DNA of 48,471 bases from a virus. The DNA lies in the IMG/VR virus record IMGVR_UViG_3300021197_001268, positions 1 to 48,471 of that record; one strand, given 5' to 3'. Both the position numbers and the translations under genes were made by a program. Below are positions 7,861-16,869 of the stretch, piece by piece. The stretch's first letter is position 1; the number at the start of each line of letters is the position of its first letter. The notes under the pieces were generated by a model. The model worked only from the letters and a program-made list of their open reading frames with translations, had not been told where the DNA came from and ran no database searches.

Positions 7861-9033
7861 TCACACGGCACCCAAAGCAGCGTTCACACGCTCTTCAAAG
7901 CTTGCGCTACCTGATACTCCGGCTCCGGCTGCTGGTGCTTTCGTCTGACCAGACATCGCTGGCTCCGCGTCCTCATACTCAGCAAGTCGGTCAGTCAATG
8001 ACTCAACTTCTTTCCTCATTTCAAGATACTGTCGAACAACCGTCGGGAACACTTGGGCTGAGACCGCATTGTAGGCGTGGTCAACAGGATGGAGGACAGT
8101 AGGGTCAGTCTCTGATGCCTTCTGCTGGATGGCTGACATGTCGAGACCCTCGATTCCTTTGAGGAATGGTAACTTCTGTTGGACTCTTTCGACGACATTT
8201 TTAGTGATATTCTGCCTCAGTTGGGCGTTTTCAGCGGCTGTAGCAGCTTGTTGCTGCTCTTCAAGCTGTTTCGCTTCTGCTAACGCCGCGTCCGCATTCT
8301 CATAAAGCTGCTCTCGTCGCTGTAAGATCGGGTCAATGTCTTCCATGATCCGGTAAATCTTAGCTTTATCACGATCACTAGCATTCGGTAAAAGCTCTGC
8401 TAACTGCTCTTCCTGTTCTTGTGGGTCATCCAACGACAACACATCAATCAAAGCATCAGAATCTACCTCGTATTTGTCAGCAATCTGGTCTGCCTGCTCA
8501 ACAAGAGCTTCCAACGGCTGCGATACCGCCTGCTGATACGCTTGGGTCTGCTCCAGATTAGTTAGGGCTTTCTCCTGCTCGTATTGAGCGAGCGTCTCTT
8601 GTAGCTGCTCAACGTCCTTGTTCTCAGCAAGTCCCGTCAGTTCTTGAATCTTTGACTCATATTCTTTAGATTGCTGCCTCAACTGGTCCAACTCAGAACG
8701 GTTTGTCTTTAACTCAGTCTTGAGTTCCTTGAATCGGTTAGCCGCTTTAGGAGTCCACTCGTCACCGATGTCTTCCGTTAAATTTTCGATTGGATCTGTA
8801 TCCTGTATCTCTGTATCCTGAACCTCTGCAACTGGTTCCGGTTCAGGCTCTGCGGCTGGTGGTTCTTCTGCAACAGGCTCCGGCTCTGCGGGTGCTTGGT
8901 CAAGGTTAGCAAACGCTGCTTCTAACGAGGCTTCAAATGAAGTCGGTTCAGCGGCATCAGGTAAAGCATCTACATTAGTTGGTGCTTCTACGGCTTCAGT
9001 GGCCTCTACGGCTGCTTCTACAGGTGCGTCCAT
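7861..9033 (-). CDS. Capsid scaffolding protein (putative)
   Basis: 390 residues. The first 95 residues are extremely acidic and Pro/Ala/Glu-rich and should be disordered. Residues about 100-290 are long Gln/Glu/Leu-rich coiled coil (LEQLRQQSKEYESKIQEL-like heptads). The C-terminal part ends with a short SASFEERVNAALGAV helix, a typical capsid-binding tail. This architecture, and the position between portal and capsid genes, is that of podovirus scaffolding proteins, which guide procapsid assembly and are then released. No protease motif is visible. ATG at 9033 lies 15 nt inside the preceding gene. Confidence 0.8.
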   Translation of the reverse strand: MDAPVEAAVEATEAVEAPTNVDALPDAAEPTSFEASLEAAFANLDQAPAEPEPVAEEPPAAEPEPEPVAEVQDTEIQDTDPIENLTEDIGDEWTPKAANRFKELKTELKTNRSELDQLRQQSKEYESKIQELTGLAENKDVEQLQETLAQYEQEKALTNLEQTQAYQQAVSQPLEALVEQADQIADKYEVDSDALIDVLSLDDPQEQEEQLAELLPNASDRDKAKIYRIMEDIDPILQRREQLYENADAALAEAKQLEEQQQAATAAENAQLRQNITKNVVERVQQKLPFLKGIEGLDMSAIQQKASETDPTVLHPVDHAYNAVSAQVFPTVVRQYLEMRKEVESLTDRLAEYEDAEPAMSGQTKAPAAGAGVSGSASFEERVNAALGAV

Positions 9034-9314
9034 TCGTCTGGTTGGTTAGTTTTTGTGGTGGAGGGCCGATGAGTCAGCTTCTCCAGATCATTAAAGGCGT
9101 CTCTGTATCCCGCATACCAAGCCAGTTTATGGCTGTTCGCTTGCGGGTCTGCGTCCAACGACGTAACCGTTGGGCCAGATGCCTCTTTTAAAATTGCGAT
9201 TGCTTGTTGCAGGGCAAGGTCGTCCAGTAGCTCCCGTAGCCTTGTAACCGACTTTAAATCTTTGAACCAGTGTTCCAGCTTTACTGGAACTGTGGCTTTC
9301 TTTTTAGCTGGCAT
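9018..9314 (-). CDS. Conserved small protein between portal and scaffold genes
   Basis: 98 residues, start ATG at 9314, overlapping the portal stop (TAATG arrangement). A basic N-terminus (MPAKKKATVPVK) is followed by two amphipathic helices (SVTRLRELLDDLALQQAIAILKEAS, then a YAGYRDAFNDLEKL helix). A small helical protein at this position is common in short-tailed phages of this layout. I know of no proven function; a head assembly or connector accessory role is inferred. Confidence 0.6.
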   Translation of the reverse strand: MPAKKKATVPVKLEHWFKDLKSVTRLRELLDDLALQQAIAILKEASGPTVTSLDADPQANSHKLAWYAGYRDAFNDLEKLTHRPSTTKTNQPDEWTHL

Positions 9315-11536
9315 TATTCTTGTTCACGAAACCTCAAGGCGGCTTCGGCATCGCGGATCGCTTGCTCTTGGTCGAACTTTCTTTGCTTGATAGCCATGTC
9401 TAGTTCAGCCTTCTGCTGCGTAATCTGCATATCGACTTGCGCCTTCTGTAGCTTCATATCTACCTCAGACGTTTCAGGTTGTCCACCCTCTTCTTCAGAA
9501 ATTTGCTGTTGTTCTCTCTGGATCTTTTCCAACGCCTTCATGGTGTTGTTGATCGCCTCTTCAGCATACTGTAGAATCTGCTTCGCGTTCGATACTACGG
9601 CCTCCAATGCAGGATCTCCAGCAGCGTATTGAGCGGTCTCAGCGATGTGCTGGTAAAGTGCCTGCAGCGCCGGAAGAACCTGCTGTGGATCAGCCTGTCC
9701 TTCGTTGATGGCCTGAATGAACTGCTGCAACAACGGAACGTGTAGCTGCAAGTGCTGGCCATGCATCTCGCTAGAGACAACCGGAACTGGCTGGCCTTGC
9801 TGCAACTGCTGGTTCTCAAGATAAGCAATCTTGGTGTCTACCGTTTGCCTGTCGTCTTCTTGCGCCGGAACGTAGCGATCCGCGAGGTCGTGACCGACAC
9901 GAGTGCTAACGATGTCACGAGTAAGGTTGCGGCGACCAACGTCGTCGAATTGGCCACTAATTCCTTGAAGCTCGCGAAGCGAGACGAGTCTGTTTGCGTG
10001 CGATCCATTGCCAATGGAACGAACTGCTTTGGTCTGTGCGACATCTAATTTCTTAATGAATTCTTTATCTACGCCCCGCTTCTCACAACGGTCGAAGAAA
10101 TCTTTAATCGCCGCATCAGGCCGCTTGACCTGAACAATACGGCGGACCATTTCGCGCATAAGGCGAGTCCAACTTGAGTAGAATAGGTTTAGCGTTGAAC
10201 CACTAATCCGTGTAGCCACATCCATGTCCGCCACAACCTGCATCTGGTTCTTGTATGGCGAGGTCTGGTTCGGTCCATACGGCGACATCGTGTCGGTGTT
10301 CAACGAGAGCTGCTGCGTCAGATCCTGCAAGGCTGGCTGGACTGCTGTTCCTAAGTTCGGAATCGCCTTCTCGACAATCCGCACGTTAGGTGACATCACT
10401 GCATACGCGCCATAGAAAGTGAAGCTGAGTTCATCCAACGAGCGTTGGTTCTCTGGCTGGATCATCACCGCCGACGCCAACATCGCTCCGTCAATCTGCT
10501 GACAACGAAGCCTGTTACTCGTCTGGACGTGGGAGAAGATCCGCTGGCCGAGTCCTCTAATCGAATGATAAGTGCCATTACTACCAACCCCATAAGTGAA
10601 GAAGATATACGCCTGTTCAGGTGTATCGTAGCGACTGACCTTCTTGTAGAGGAAATCTTTAGGACTAGACTCAGCGGATATGTAATGACTCACGCTACCG
10701 TCGATCTCGCGCACCCAGTAGTGCAGCACGTCAACGGTAGGGTTCTGGATGCCGGTGTAGAGATCGTTGTTCTTGATCTCTGCCTGCAGCGCCTCGTAAT
10801 CAGAATATGTGTTGCCAGACGTGTAGGCGCGGCCCGAGGTCTTGACGTTCTCCATCATGACTCGCTTGACCTCTTCGACGTTCCAGCCGACCGCCTTAGC
10901 GGCCTTCTCGTTTTTAATAAAGTGGTATAGCTCGTGTAGCTGATACTGGCGACGGCCAACAGCAATGTCGATACCGTTCTCCGAAGCGGCTGACTGACGT
11001 GGAATCAAGATGTCTGCGAAACCGCCGACACGGAACTTCCAGTCTTCTGGTGAGTCGAAGTAGGCAATACCGACGCCGTGCTTAACGAACTGTGTGCAGA
11101 GACGAAGGTAGCTGGAGTGAAACTCCGGCCAGCGGCGGAAGAGGTTTGTCAGCTCCTCCGCTACGATGTCCTCCTTTGGCTTTGTCTCGCTTCTCTCGCC
11201 CGTCGTAGCCTTTACCTCCACTAGCTTCTCTAAAGAGCTGTAGAGGTCAACGTAGGCTGAAAGAGAGATGTCTAGCAGACGCTGCGCTTCGCCGAAGTTC
11301 AAGTTGGTCTTGAGTCCCTGACCACTAGCCGCTAACTGCGACTCGTTGTAAGGTGCAACGCCGTCGAACATACTGTCGATCCGAGAACGGTTAACAGCAG
11401 ACTTCTCATCAGCGCGGAGCAAGGTTGCAAAGATACCTATAGCAGCTTTAACATCCTTGAGACGTGTTTCAACAGGCTTACCCTTTTCATCAAGGCTCCC
11501 TAAGTCGAGGCCGTCTAAGTCAATTAAGTTTGACAT
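9314..11536 (-). CDS. Portal (head-tail connector) protein
   Basis: 740 residues from ATG at 11536 (MSNLIDLDGLDLGSL). An in-frame TTG at 11572 lies inside the -35 element of the promoter found here, which argues for the ATG. Size, order (portal, small gene, scaffold, capsid) and sequence character fit the large podovirus-type portals. There is an N-terminal domain with long helices, a central region including GQRIFSHVQTSNRLRCQQIDGAML that resembles the conserved portal segment, and a C-terminal Gln-rich helical tail (about residues 580-740, LQKAQVDMQITQQKAEL) that could form the portal barrel. It should form the dodecameric ring through which DNA enters and exits. Predicted message starts almost at the ATG. 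Confidence 0.85.
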   Translation of the reverse strand: MSNLIDLDGLDLGSLDEKGKPVETRLKDVKAAIGIFATLLRADEKSAVNRSRIDSMFDGVAPYNESQLAASGQGLKTNLNFGEAQRLLDISLSAYVDLYSSLEKLVEVKATTGERSETKPKEDIVAEELTNLFRRWPEFHSSYLRLCTQFVKHGVGIAYFDSPEDWKFRVGGFADILIPRQSAASENGIDIAVGRRQYQLHELYHFIKNEKAAKAVGWNVEEVKRVMMENVKTSGRAYTSGNTYSDYEALQAEIKNNDLYTGIQNPTVDVLHYWVREIDGSVSHYISAESSPKDFLYKKVSRYDTPEQAYIFFTYGVGSNGTYHSIRGLGQRIFSHVQTSNRLRCQQIDGAMLASAVMIQPENQRSLDELSFTFYGAYAVMSPNVRIVEKAIPNLGTAVQPALQDLTQQLSLNTDTMSPYGPNQTSPYKNQMQVVADMDVATRISGSTLNLFYSSWTRLMREMVRRIVQVKRPDAAIKDFFDRCEKRGVDKEFIKKLDVAQTKAVRSIGNGSHANRLVSLRELQGISGQFDDVGRRNLTRDIVSTRVGHDLADRYVPAQEDDRQTVDTKIAYLENQQLQQGQPVPVVSSEMHGQHLQLHVPLLQQFIQAINEGQADPQQVLPALQALYQHIAETAQYAAGDPALEAVVSNAKQILQYAEEAINNTMKALEKIQREQQQISEEEGGQPETSEVDMKLQKAQVDMQITQQKAELDMAIKQRKFDQEQAIRDAEAALRFREQE

Positions 11537-11544
11537 ACTTGGCG

Positions 11545-11572
11545 AGTATATTGATTTGGCGGGCAATGTCAA
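11545..11572 (-). promoter_or_regulatory. Sigma70-type promoter of the portal operon, nearly leaderless
   Basis: Minus strand: TTGACA (11567-11572), 16-bp spacer, TATACT (11545-11550), then only 8 nt before the portal ATG at 11536. Transcription would start 0-2 nt before the start codon, giving a leaderless or near-leaderless message. The -35 overlaps the last codons of the upstream gene. Confidence 0.75.
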
Positions 11573-12000
11573 TCATTTGGGTAAGCCTCCTCCATGATCT
11601 TCTCCATACGGACCCAATGGGCGCGGCCGTCTTCGGTTTTGAGGCGGACATACTCTTTCTTACCTCTAAGCTCAGAACCCACTATAAAGGGGTTGTTCCG
11701 GTATCTCTTTCCTGTGTTCCGATATTTCCACACTGCCCCGTACGGCGTTACCTTATAATCTGGATAACCATTCACCACTACATACTCGTCGTCCGGTAGG
11801 GCATACCTCTCGACGGTTAGTGTGGTGTGATTAACCCACTTCATATCTCCGTGGTCGTCGTAGACATACGAATGGTTTCGTAAATTCCACCAATGACGCT
11901 TAACACGTTTTCCTGTTTTAAGATTATATACATAATCGTCTGGCGAAAGCGCGTATTGCGCCGCGCCAGCTATCGATTTCCATCCTTCTGGTATTTTCAT
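11569..12000 (-). CDS. Duplicated NUMOD4-like DNA-binding protein without HNH domain
   Basis: 143 residues from ATG at 12000; an upstream in-frame TTG would read through the palindromic repeat and is less likely. The protein is two copies of a module of about 70 residues. Copy 1 has GAAQYALSPDDYVYNLKTGK and later WVN...ERYALPDD. Copy 2 has GYPDYKVTPYGAVWKYRNTG and later WVR...EEAYPND. The Y-x-(V/L)-(S/T)-P-x-G-x-V core is the NUMOD4 pattern, a DNA-binding module usually attached to HNH homing endonucleases. No HNH residues follow either copy. It may be a decayed homing endonuclease or a repurposed DNA-binding regulator. It lies directly downstream of a palindromic 75-bp repeat and upstream of the portal gene. 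Confidence 0.7.
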   Translation of the reverse strand: MKIPEGWKSIAGAAQYALSPDDYVYNLKTGKRVKRHWWNLRNHSYVYDDHGDMKWVNHTTLTVERYALPDDEYVVVNGYPDYKVTPYGAVWKYRNTGKRYRNNPFIVGSELRGKKEYVRLKTEDGRAHWVRMEKIMEEAYPND

Positions 12001-12024
12001 TCTTTGTGTTTTTGAGATACGTAA

Positions 12025-12099
12025 AAAAAACTTTTTCAAAACCTCTTTGGTATTTATCTATTACTAGATAAATACCAAGAGTATATAGAGAAAGTTTTT
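12025..12099 (+). repeat. 75-bp inverted repeat, copy A (palindromic core)
   Basis: Perfect reverse complement of 31980-32054. The core is GGTATTTATCTA, TTAC, TAGATAAATACC (12049-12076), a 12-bp perfect inverted repeat with a 4-nt spacer. Outer arms AAAAACTTTtTC and GAGAAAGTTTTT also pair with one mismatch. Its right end overlaps the stop codon of the gene at 12098-12355. It should act as a terminator for that minus-strand gene, and it could be a recombination or protein-binding site. Confidence 0.95.
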
Positions 12100-12355
12100 A
12101 TTTGGGGTCTGCCGCTTTTGCAGCATTTCGTTTAGCCATGATTTTAGCTTTGTTTTTGCGGTAATACTCTTTGTTGTAGTTACTTACACGTTTTTTGAAT
12201 GTTCCATACTGCTCCGGTTCAAGGACTTTGCTTATCTCTATTTTGCGAGAATAGCTATATTTTGTCTTCTGGTAATACTCGTTCTGGTAGTCGAGACGCT
12301 TTTCTCGATTCTTGAGGTAGTATTCCTTTTTCTTTTTGGGGTCGTATTCGGCCAT
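12098..12355 (-). CDS. Small basic protein related to homing-endonuclease N-terminal repeats
   Basis: 85 residues from ATG at 12355 (a TTG two codons earlier is the alternative). It has two copies of an EYYxKNxxK motif: KEYYLKNREKRLDYQ near the start and KEYYRKNKAKIMAKR near the end, plus NEYYQKTK between. Such Lys/Tyr/Asn repeats precede HNH domains in phage homing nucleases; no nuclease residues are present here. It is strongly basic and probably binds nucleic acid. It is the first gene of the leftward block, with a promoter right at its start and a palindromic repeat right at its stop. Confidence 0.6.
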   Translation of the reverse strand: MAEYDPKKKKEYYLKNREKRLDYQNEYYQKTKYSYSRKIEISKVLEPEQYGTFKKRVSNYNKEYYRKNKAKIMAKRNAAKAADPK

Positions 12356-12360
12356 GCCCA

Positions 12361-12389
12361 ACTCTAATCAAAAGCTGGACCCCCGTCAA
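12361..12389 (-). promoter_or_regulatory. Possible promoter placing transcription start at the ATG of the first leftward gene
   Basis: Minus strand: TTGACG (12384-12389), 17-bp spacer, TAGAGT (12361-12366), then 5 nt to ATG at 12355. The -35 matches 5 of 6 consensus bases and the -10 matches 4 of 6. A second A/T-rich block with TATAAT lies further upstream near 12410-12415 without a clear -35. Geometry again predicts a leaderless message. Confidence 0.5.
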
Positions 12390-12461
12390 TTTTTTTCTAT
12401 ACACTGTATTATATATGTAAGCACACGCAGAAAAATCCAGACCCCACCCGTGGCGTATCCC

Positions 12462-12938
12462 GAATCCCGAGCCACGAATCACTATCATCGAATCGCGGTG
12501 CGACGATGCGTCTTCTTAATAGAGGGATCAGGATCAGGGATAAGGGAATCAGGGTCAGGGGATCAGGCTTGCACTCTCCGGACGATCGAGCAGGCGAGGC
12601 GATGTCGATCGGCATCAGCTTGAAACACGGTTCCCGATTCGATGTTTCCCGTTTCCTGAATCACCTACCCTTTTCGACGTAGCCTGAATCAGAGAAAAAG
12701 AATTGCCTATCTAGAAAGCTGGTGATCGAGATAAAAAAGATTCGATTTTGCTTGTCAAAGTTCAAGTTCTTTGCGCTGGCCTCAGAATGCGATCTGACGC
12801 GTTTTACCTCCTTTGGCTGGTCCTATTCAATTTCTTTTCAAAACGCGATCCTGCGAGATTCGCTGTTTCCTTGAACAGTGTTTCCCGAATCGCCAACTAT
12901 GTACTATATAGTGATGAAATCGAGAGAGGCAGAGAATC
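12462..12938. repeat. Cluster of eleven GANTC sites
   Basis: GAATC or GATTC starts at 12462, 12476, 12490, 12546, 12636, 12658, 12686, 12739, 12857, 12887 and 12934. That is 11 in 477 bp, against about 2 expected by chance. GANTC is the target of CcrM-type cell-cycle methyltransferases, chiefly in Alphaproteobacteria. Several copies are in a wider CC(C/T)GAATC context, so this may equally be a degenerate protein-binding repeat. Confidence 0.8.
12537..12561 (+). other. G-quadruplex motif
   Basis: Four G-tracts, GGG (12537-12539), GGG (12544-12546), GGG (12552-12554) and GGGG (12558-12561), are joined by loops of 4, 5 and 3 nt. This satisfies the canonical G3+N1-7 rule. It lies in a degenerate GGATCAGG-type repeat (12525-12567) in the divergent junction. 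The plus strand carries the G-tracts. Confidence 0.8.
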
Positions 12939-12975
12939 ACTGTAAACGGTTGAGTGATAAGGGATTAAGGGAAAA

Positions 12976-13012
12976 GGAAAAGTAATTGAAGAAAAGAGGA
13001 GAAAAGTAATTG
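12976..13012. repeat. Direct repeat GAAAAGTAATTGA, two copies 24 bp apart
   Basis: Copies at 12976-12988 and 13000-13012 are identical over 13 bp. A start-to-start spacing of 24 bp is near two helical turns plus a few bases. Possible iteron or regulator site. Confidence 0.85.
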
Positions 13013-13044
13013 ACTGATAATCGATTTTAAACGAGGCTTCCCCT

Positions 13045-13060
13045 GTCACCGCGAGGTGAC
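13045..13060 (+). other. GNRA-capped hairpin
   Basis: GTCACC pairs with GGTGAC around a GCGA loop, a GNRA tetraloop. It lies in the presumed 5' leader region of the rightward operon and is one of several compact hairpins there. Confidence 0.6.
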
Positions 13061-13248
13061 GCCCGATCGGTCTCAAGCAAAGTTCGCAGTGGCCATCGGA
13101 TGAGGGGAAGGCCAGTCAATATCCTTCCGGATCTCTAGAAGATCCTCCCCGATCGCCTGACGGTAGGGCAGCATTTTGAATTGCTCGCCAGCCATCACCA
13201 GCGGGAAAGGCGACAAGATCCCCTTTCCAAAAATATGATTACCGCAAT

Positions 13249-13282
13249 GATCAGCTCACCATTCCCCGACTCGATCAGCTCA
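13249..13282. repeat. Direct repeat GATCAGCTCA, two copies 24 bp apart
   Basis: Identical 10-bp copies at 13249-13258 and 13273-13282. The 24-bp spacing equals that of the unrelated GAAAAGTAATTGA pair 270 bp upstream. Possible operator or iteron. Confidence 0.8.
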
Positions 13283-13409
13283 GATAAGGAGCGAAGAGTC
13301 CGGCGGATATTAGAGGGAGAGGATCCTTGCCGCGCCAATCCGGAACGCTATCAGCCTAGATAAGAGGCGATCGGCTCCGGCTCTGTCAGTGAATCATGGA
13401 TGAGAGTTA

Positions 13410-13466
13410 GTCCCGCTCCGGCGGGACATAGCTCACAGCTACCAGTCAGCTGGTGGTTGCGAGCTA
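13410..13466 (+). promoter_or_regulatory. Two stacked hairpins ending on the moxR start codon
   Basis: Hairpin 1 (13410-13427) has a perfect 7-bp stem GTCCCGC/GCGGGAC with loop TCCG, a UNCG-type tetraloop. Hairpin 2 (13429-13466) has TAGCTC pairing with GAGCTA, one A-C mismatch, then CAGCTACCAG pairing with CTGGTGGTTG with three wobble or G-T pairs, loop TCAG. The last paired base of hairpin 2 is the A of the ATG at 13466. A structure of this strength at the start codon should control translation, and no Shine-Dalgarno sequence is present. Confidence 0.7.
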
Positions 13467-14578
13467 TGAAAGCAACTACTACAAACCAAACACCAACCGC
13501 CAAGACGGTTGCCGCCCTTGAAACCATCGCCAAAGCTGCAAAGGCTTCCAGCAACTACCTTCGGATCCTAGGCCGATCCGGAGGCGGAAAGACTACCATT
13601 GCCGCCGATCTTGCGGCATGTCTTGGCATCAATGCCGATCGAGTTTCGATCGTTAACTTCGCCGGATCGCTTCCTTCCCAAGTGATCGGCCAACTTATGC
13701 CGGACGCCGCGAGCCGTGAAAGCTGGCGCACAAAACCGATCGACTTGCCGCTCCGTGATAAGGTCGGCGACGATCCTTTCCTTCTCATCCTTGATGAGTT
13801 TGCCAGTTGGGATCAGTCGATCCAATGCCTCTTTCATGGCATCAAGTCTCCGGACGGCATGCCGCGAGTCGGCAGCCATGAGTTGCCGCCGAAGCTTTTC
13901 GTAATCCTGACTGGCAACCGGAAGGAAGACGCCGCCGCCAGCAACACGGAAAAGGCTCCGATCGTTGGCCGTTCCTTGTCGGTTGAATGGTTGCCGACTG
14001 TCAAAAGCTGGCGGGATCATGAAGGATCCGCCGCCGCAGCCTCTCCGATCGCCGCTTTCTTGTCGTATTGCGGCAAGGCCGGATCCGATGTGGCCGATTT
14101 CTTTTGTCCAGCTCCGCCGAAGCCATGGCGCGGCGAGCCTTACCCGCAGCCAAGAGAATGGTCCGGCCTGATCAAGGCGGAGGCTTCCTCCGACTGGCCA
14201 TCCGATCCCGCTTTGCAAAATCTAGTGATCGCCTCCGCCGTTGGCCAGTCTGCCGCCGATGCTTGCACGGCGTTCTTATCGCTGGCCAAGAAGATTCTGC
14301 CGCTCATGGAGTCAATCTTGATCGGAGAGGCTCCGCTTCCTAATGGTCCACAGGATCGCTACGCAATCGCCCATTGTGCGATCCGGCGAGCGATCGACAT
14401 AGCCGGAAAGGATCCCGCCGCCGCCGTTGCTGGTGGCAAGCTTGATCCGATCATTGAAAAGATCTTGCTGCCACTCGATCCCGAAATGCGGAGCTGGTCA
14501 TTCAATGCCGCAAAGGCGGCAGGGATCCCGCTAGAATTACATCCCGCACAATCTAAACTCCAAAACCTAAACCTCTAA
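13466..14578 (+). CDS. MoxR-type AAA+ ATPase
   Basis: 370 residues from ATG at 13466; the frame stays open upstream, but those codons form the hairpin leader. Walker A is GRSGGGKT (36-43), Walker B LLILDEF (106-112), sensor-1 TGN (149-151). A conserved loop with GSLPSQVIGQLMP corresponds to the MoxR pore region. A winged C-terminal helical domain follows. Such ATPases work with VWA-domain partners to remodel or insert metals into target complexes; the VWA partner is two genes downstream. Codons are GCC/CCG/ATC-rich and GATC-dense compared with the structural genes. The last residues are encoded by a CTAAACC-like low-complexity run that also forms the next gene's leader. Confidence 0.85.
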   Translation: MKATTTNQTPTAKTVAALETIAKAAKASSNYLRILGRSGGGKTTIAADLAACLGINADRVSIVNFAGSLPSQVIGQLMPDAASRESWRTKPIDLPLRDKVGDDPFLLILDEFASWDQSIQCLFHGIKSPDGMPRVGSHELPPKLFVILTGNRKEDAAASNTEKAPIVGRSLSVEWLPTVKSWRDHEGSAAAASPIAAFLSYCGKAGSDVADFFCPAPPKPWRGEPYPQPREWSGLIKAEASSDWPSDPALQNLVIASAVGQSAADACTAFLSLAKKILPLMESILIGEAPLPNGPQDRYAIAHCAIRRAIDIAGKDPAAAVAGGKLDPIIEKILLPLDPEMRSWSFNAAKAAGIPLELHPAQSKLQNLNL

Positions 14579-14613
14579 AACCTCTAATCTCTAAACCTAA
14601 TAAAACTAAAACC
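14558..14613 (+). repeat. Degenerate CTAAACC-like leader tract
   Basis: A run of imperfect (C)CTAAA(A)CC units covers the end of the ATPase gene and the gap before the ATG at 14614. It has almost no G, so it will be unstructured in RNA, an SD-free translation leader between two coupled genes. Confidence 0.7.
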
Positions 14614-15501
14614 ATGAAAGAATTAAATTCAATCTTGATCGCTAAAGTCTCAACTGCCAAGCCGTCTCTTACTCGCTCACTTCCGAAGCAACTATCTGAA
14701 ATCTGCCGCCGCGCTGGCGTCGATGAAAAGGAAGTAAACGCGCCTTCCGTTAAGGTCGTCAAATCGGAGCTTGTAAAGGAGGCGTTTAAGTTGATCAACG
14801 GCATGACGCCGTTCTTGCGAAAAGGCAAGGAAGGCGTGACCGGAGAGAAGCTGGCGAAAGGCTTGGCCGTCGATGAAATAGCCGGAGCCACGTATATTAA
14901 GGCGCGAGAAGTCGAGACGATCCAGAAAGAGTTTGACGCCCGCCGCTCAAATCTTGATCGCCTTTTGAATCAAATCGGCGATCAATACGACAGCTTGATC
15001 CAGTCGCGCCTTGCGGAGATTGGCAATCTCGCCGCCGAAGTTGACGTGCCGACTCGCGAGGATTTCCTAGCAGACTTCTCTTTTGATATGGAATTCCGGT
15101 CAGTCGATAGCGGCGTCAGCAATGACGTTTTGAATCAAGTGAGCGATGAAGTCGCCGCCCGCCTCCGCGCTAATAATGCGAAGGTGCAAAGCGAATTTAA
15201 GAACGCGCACGCGCAACCGATCCGGACGTGTATTAGCGAATTAACCGAAACGATCGACCAGCTTGTTGACGGCAAGCGATTGCGGCAGGAACGTCTTGAT
15301 AAAGTCGCATCGGTTGCCGCCGACATGCGCGAGCAAAATTGGCTTGGCTTGCCGGATCTTTCTAGCTTGGCGACTAAGCTTGAAGGGCTGGCAGCGAAGA
15401 AGGATGACCTTCCGGACGCCGCCGCCCGCGAGTCTCATGCCGACAAGGCAAAGGTCGTCCGATCCGAAGCTAAAGGATTACTCGCCGGATTTGGGATCTA
15501 A
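14614..15501 (+). CDS. Helical protein of the MoxR-VWA operon
   Basis: 295 residues, no recognised family. It is predicted mostly alpha-helical, with long charged helices at about 95-150 and 185-260 (for example RRSNLDRLLNQIGDQYDSLIQ) and no membrane segment or catalytic motif that I can see. It is the middle gene of three, with 35 and 26 nt gaps filled by A-rich leaders, so it is probably made in step with the ATPase and VWA protein. It is likely a third subunit or the adaptor/substrate of the pair (inference). Base composition matches its two partners and differs from the structural genes. Confidence 0.75.
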   Translation: MKELNSILIAKVSTAKPSLTRSLPKQLSEICRRAGVDEKEVNAPSVKVVKSELVKEAFKLINGMTPFLRKGKEGVTGEKLAKGLAVDEIAGATYIKAREVETIQKEFDARRSNLDRLLNQIGDQYDSLIQSRLAEIGNLAAEVDVPTREDFLADFSFDMEFRSVDSGVSNDVLNQVSDEVAARLRANNAKVQSEFKNAHAQPIRTCISELTETIDQLVDGKRLRQERLDKVASVAADMREQNWLGLPDLSSLATKLEGLAAKKDDLPDAAARESHADKAKVVRSEAKGLLAGFGI

Positions 15502-15527
15502 TAACTCTTAACAGTAAAACCAATAAA

Positions 15528-16865
<1,338 letters not shown>

Positions 16866-16869
16866 TCGC

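Larger units (their letters stand above)
12390..13409. other. Non-coding hub between divergent operons
   Basis: About 1 kb without a convincing gene; open frames here are short, lack family resemblance and overlap one another. It holds a G-quadruplex motif, a cluster of GANTC sites, two pairs of direct repeats each spaced 24 bp, and several short hairpins, including GATTCG/CGAATC at 12857-12891 and GGATCT/AGATCC at 13129-13145. It divides the leftward structural block from the rightward accessory operon, so it should contain both promoters and is a candidate replication origin. I could not place a clear rightward promoter. Confidence 0.7.

Noticed and set aside
12025-12099. Protelomerase (hairpin telomere) site
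   Set aside because: The core is palindromic but has a non-palindromic 4-nt centre (TTAC), there are two copies rather than one, and no telomere resolvase gene is visible.
12748-12945. 65-codon plus-strand frame in the hub
   Set aside because: It overlaps a GATTCG hairpin and the GANTC cluster, has no neighbouring gene in phase and no family resemblance. It is more likely non-coding.
13410-13470. tRNA-like or permuted tRNA element
   Set aside because: GCGGGAC...TAGCTC...GAGCTA looks like an acceptor and D-arm with the 3' strand upstream. There is no T-arm consensus (TTCRANYC), no anticodon arm and no CCA, so I treat it as stacked hairpins.
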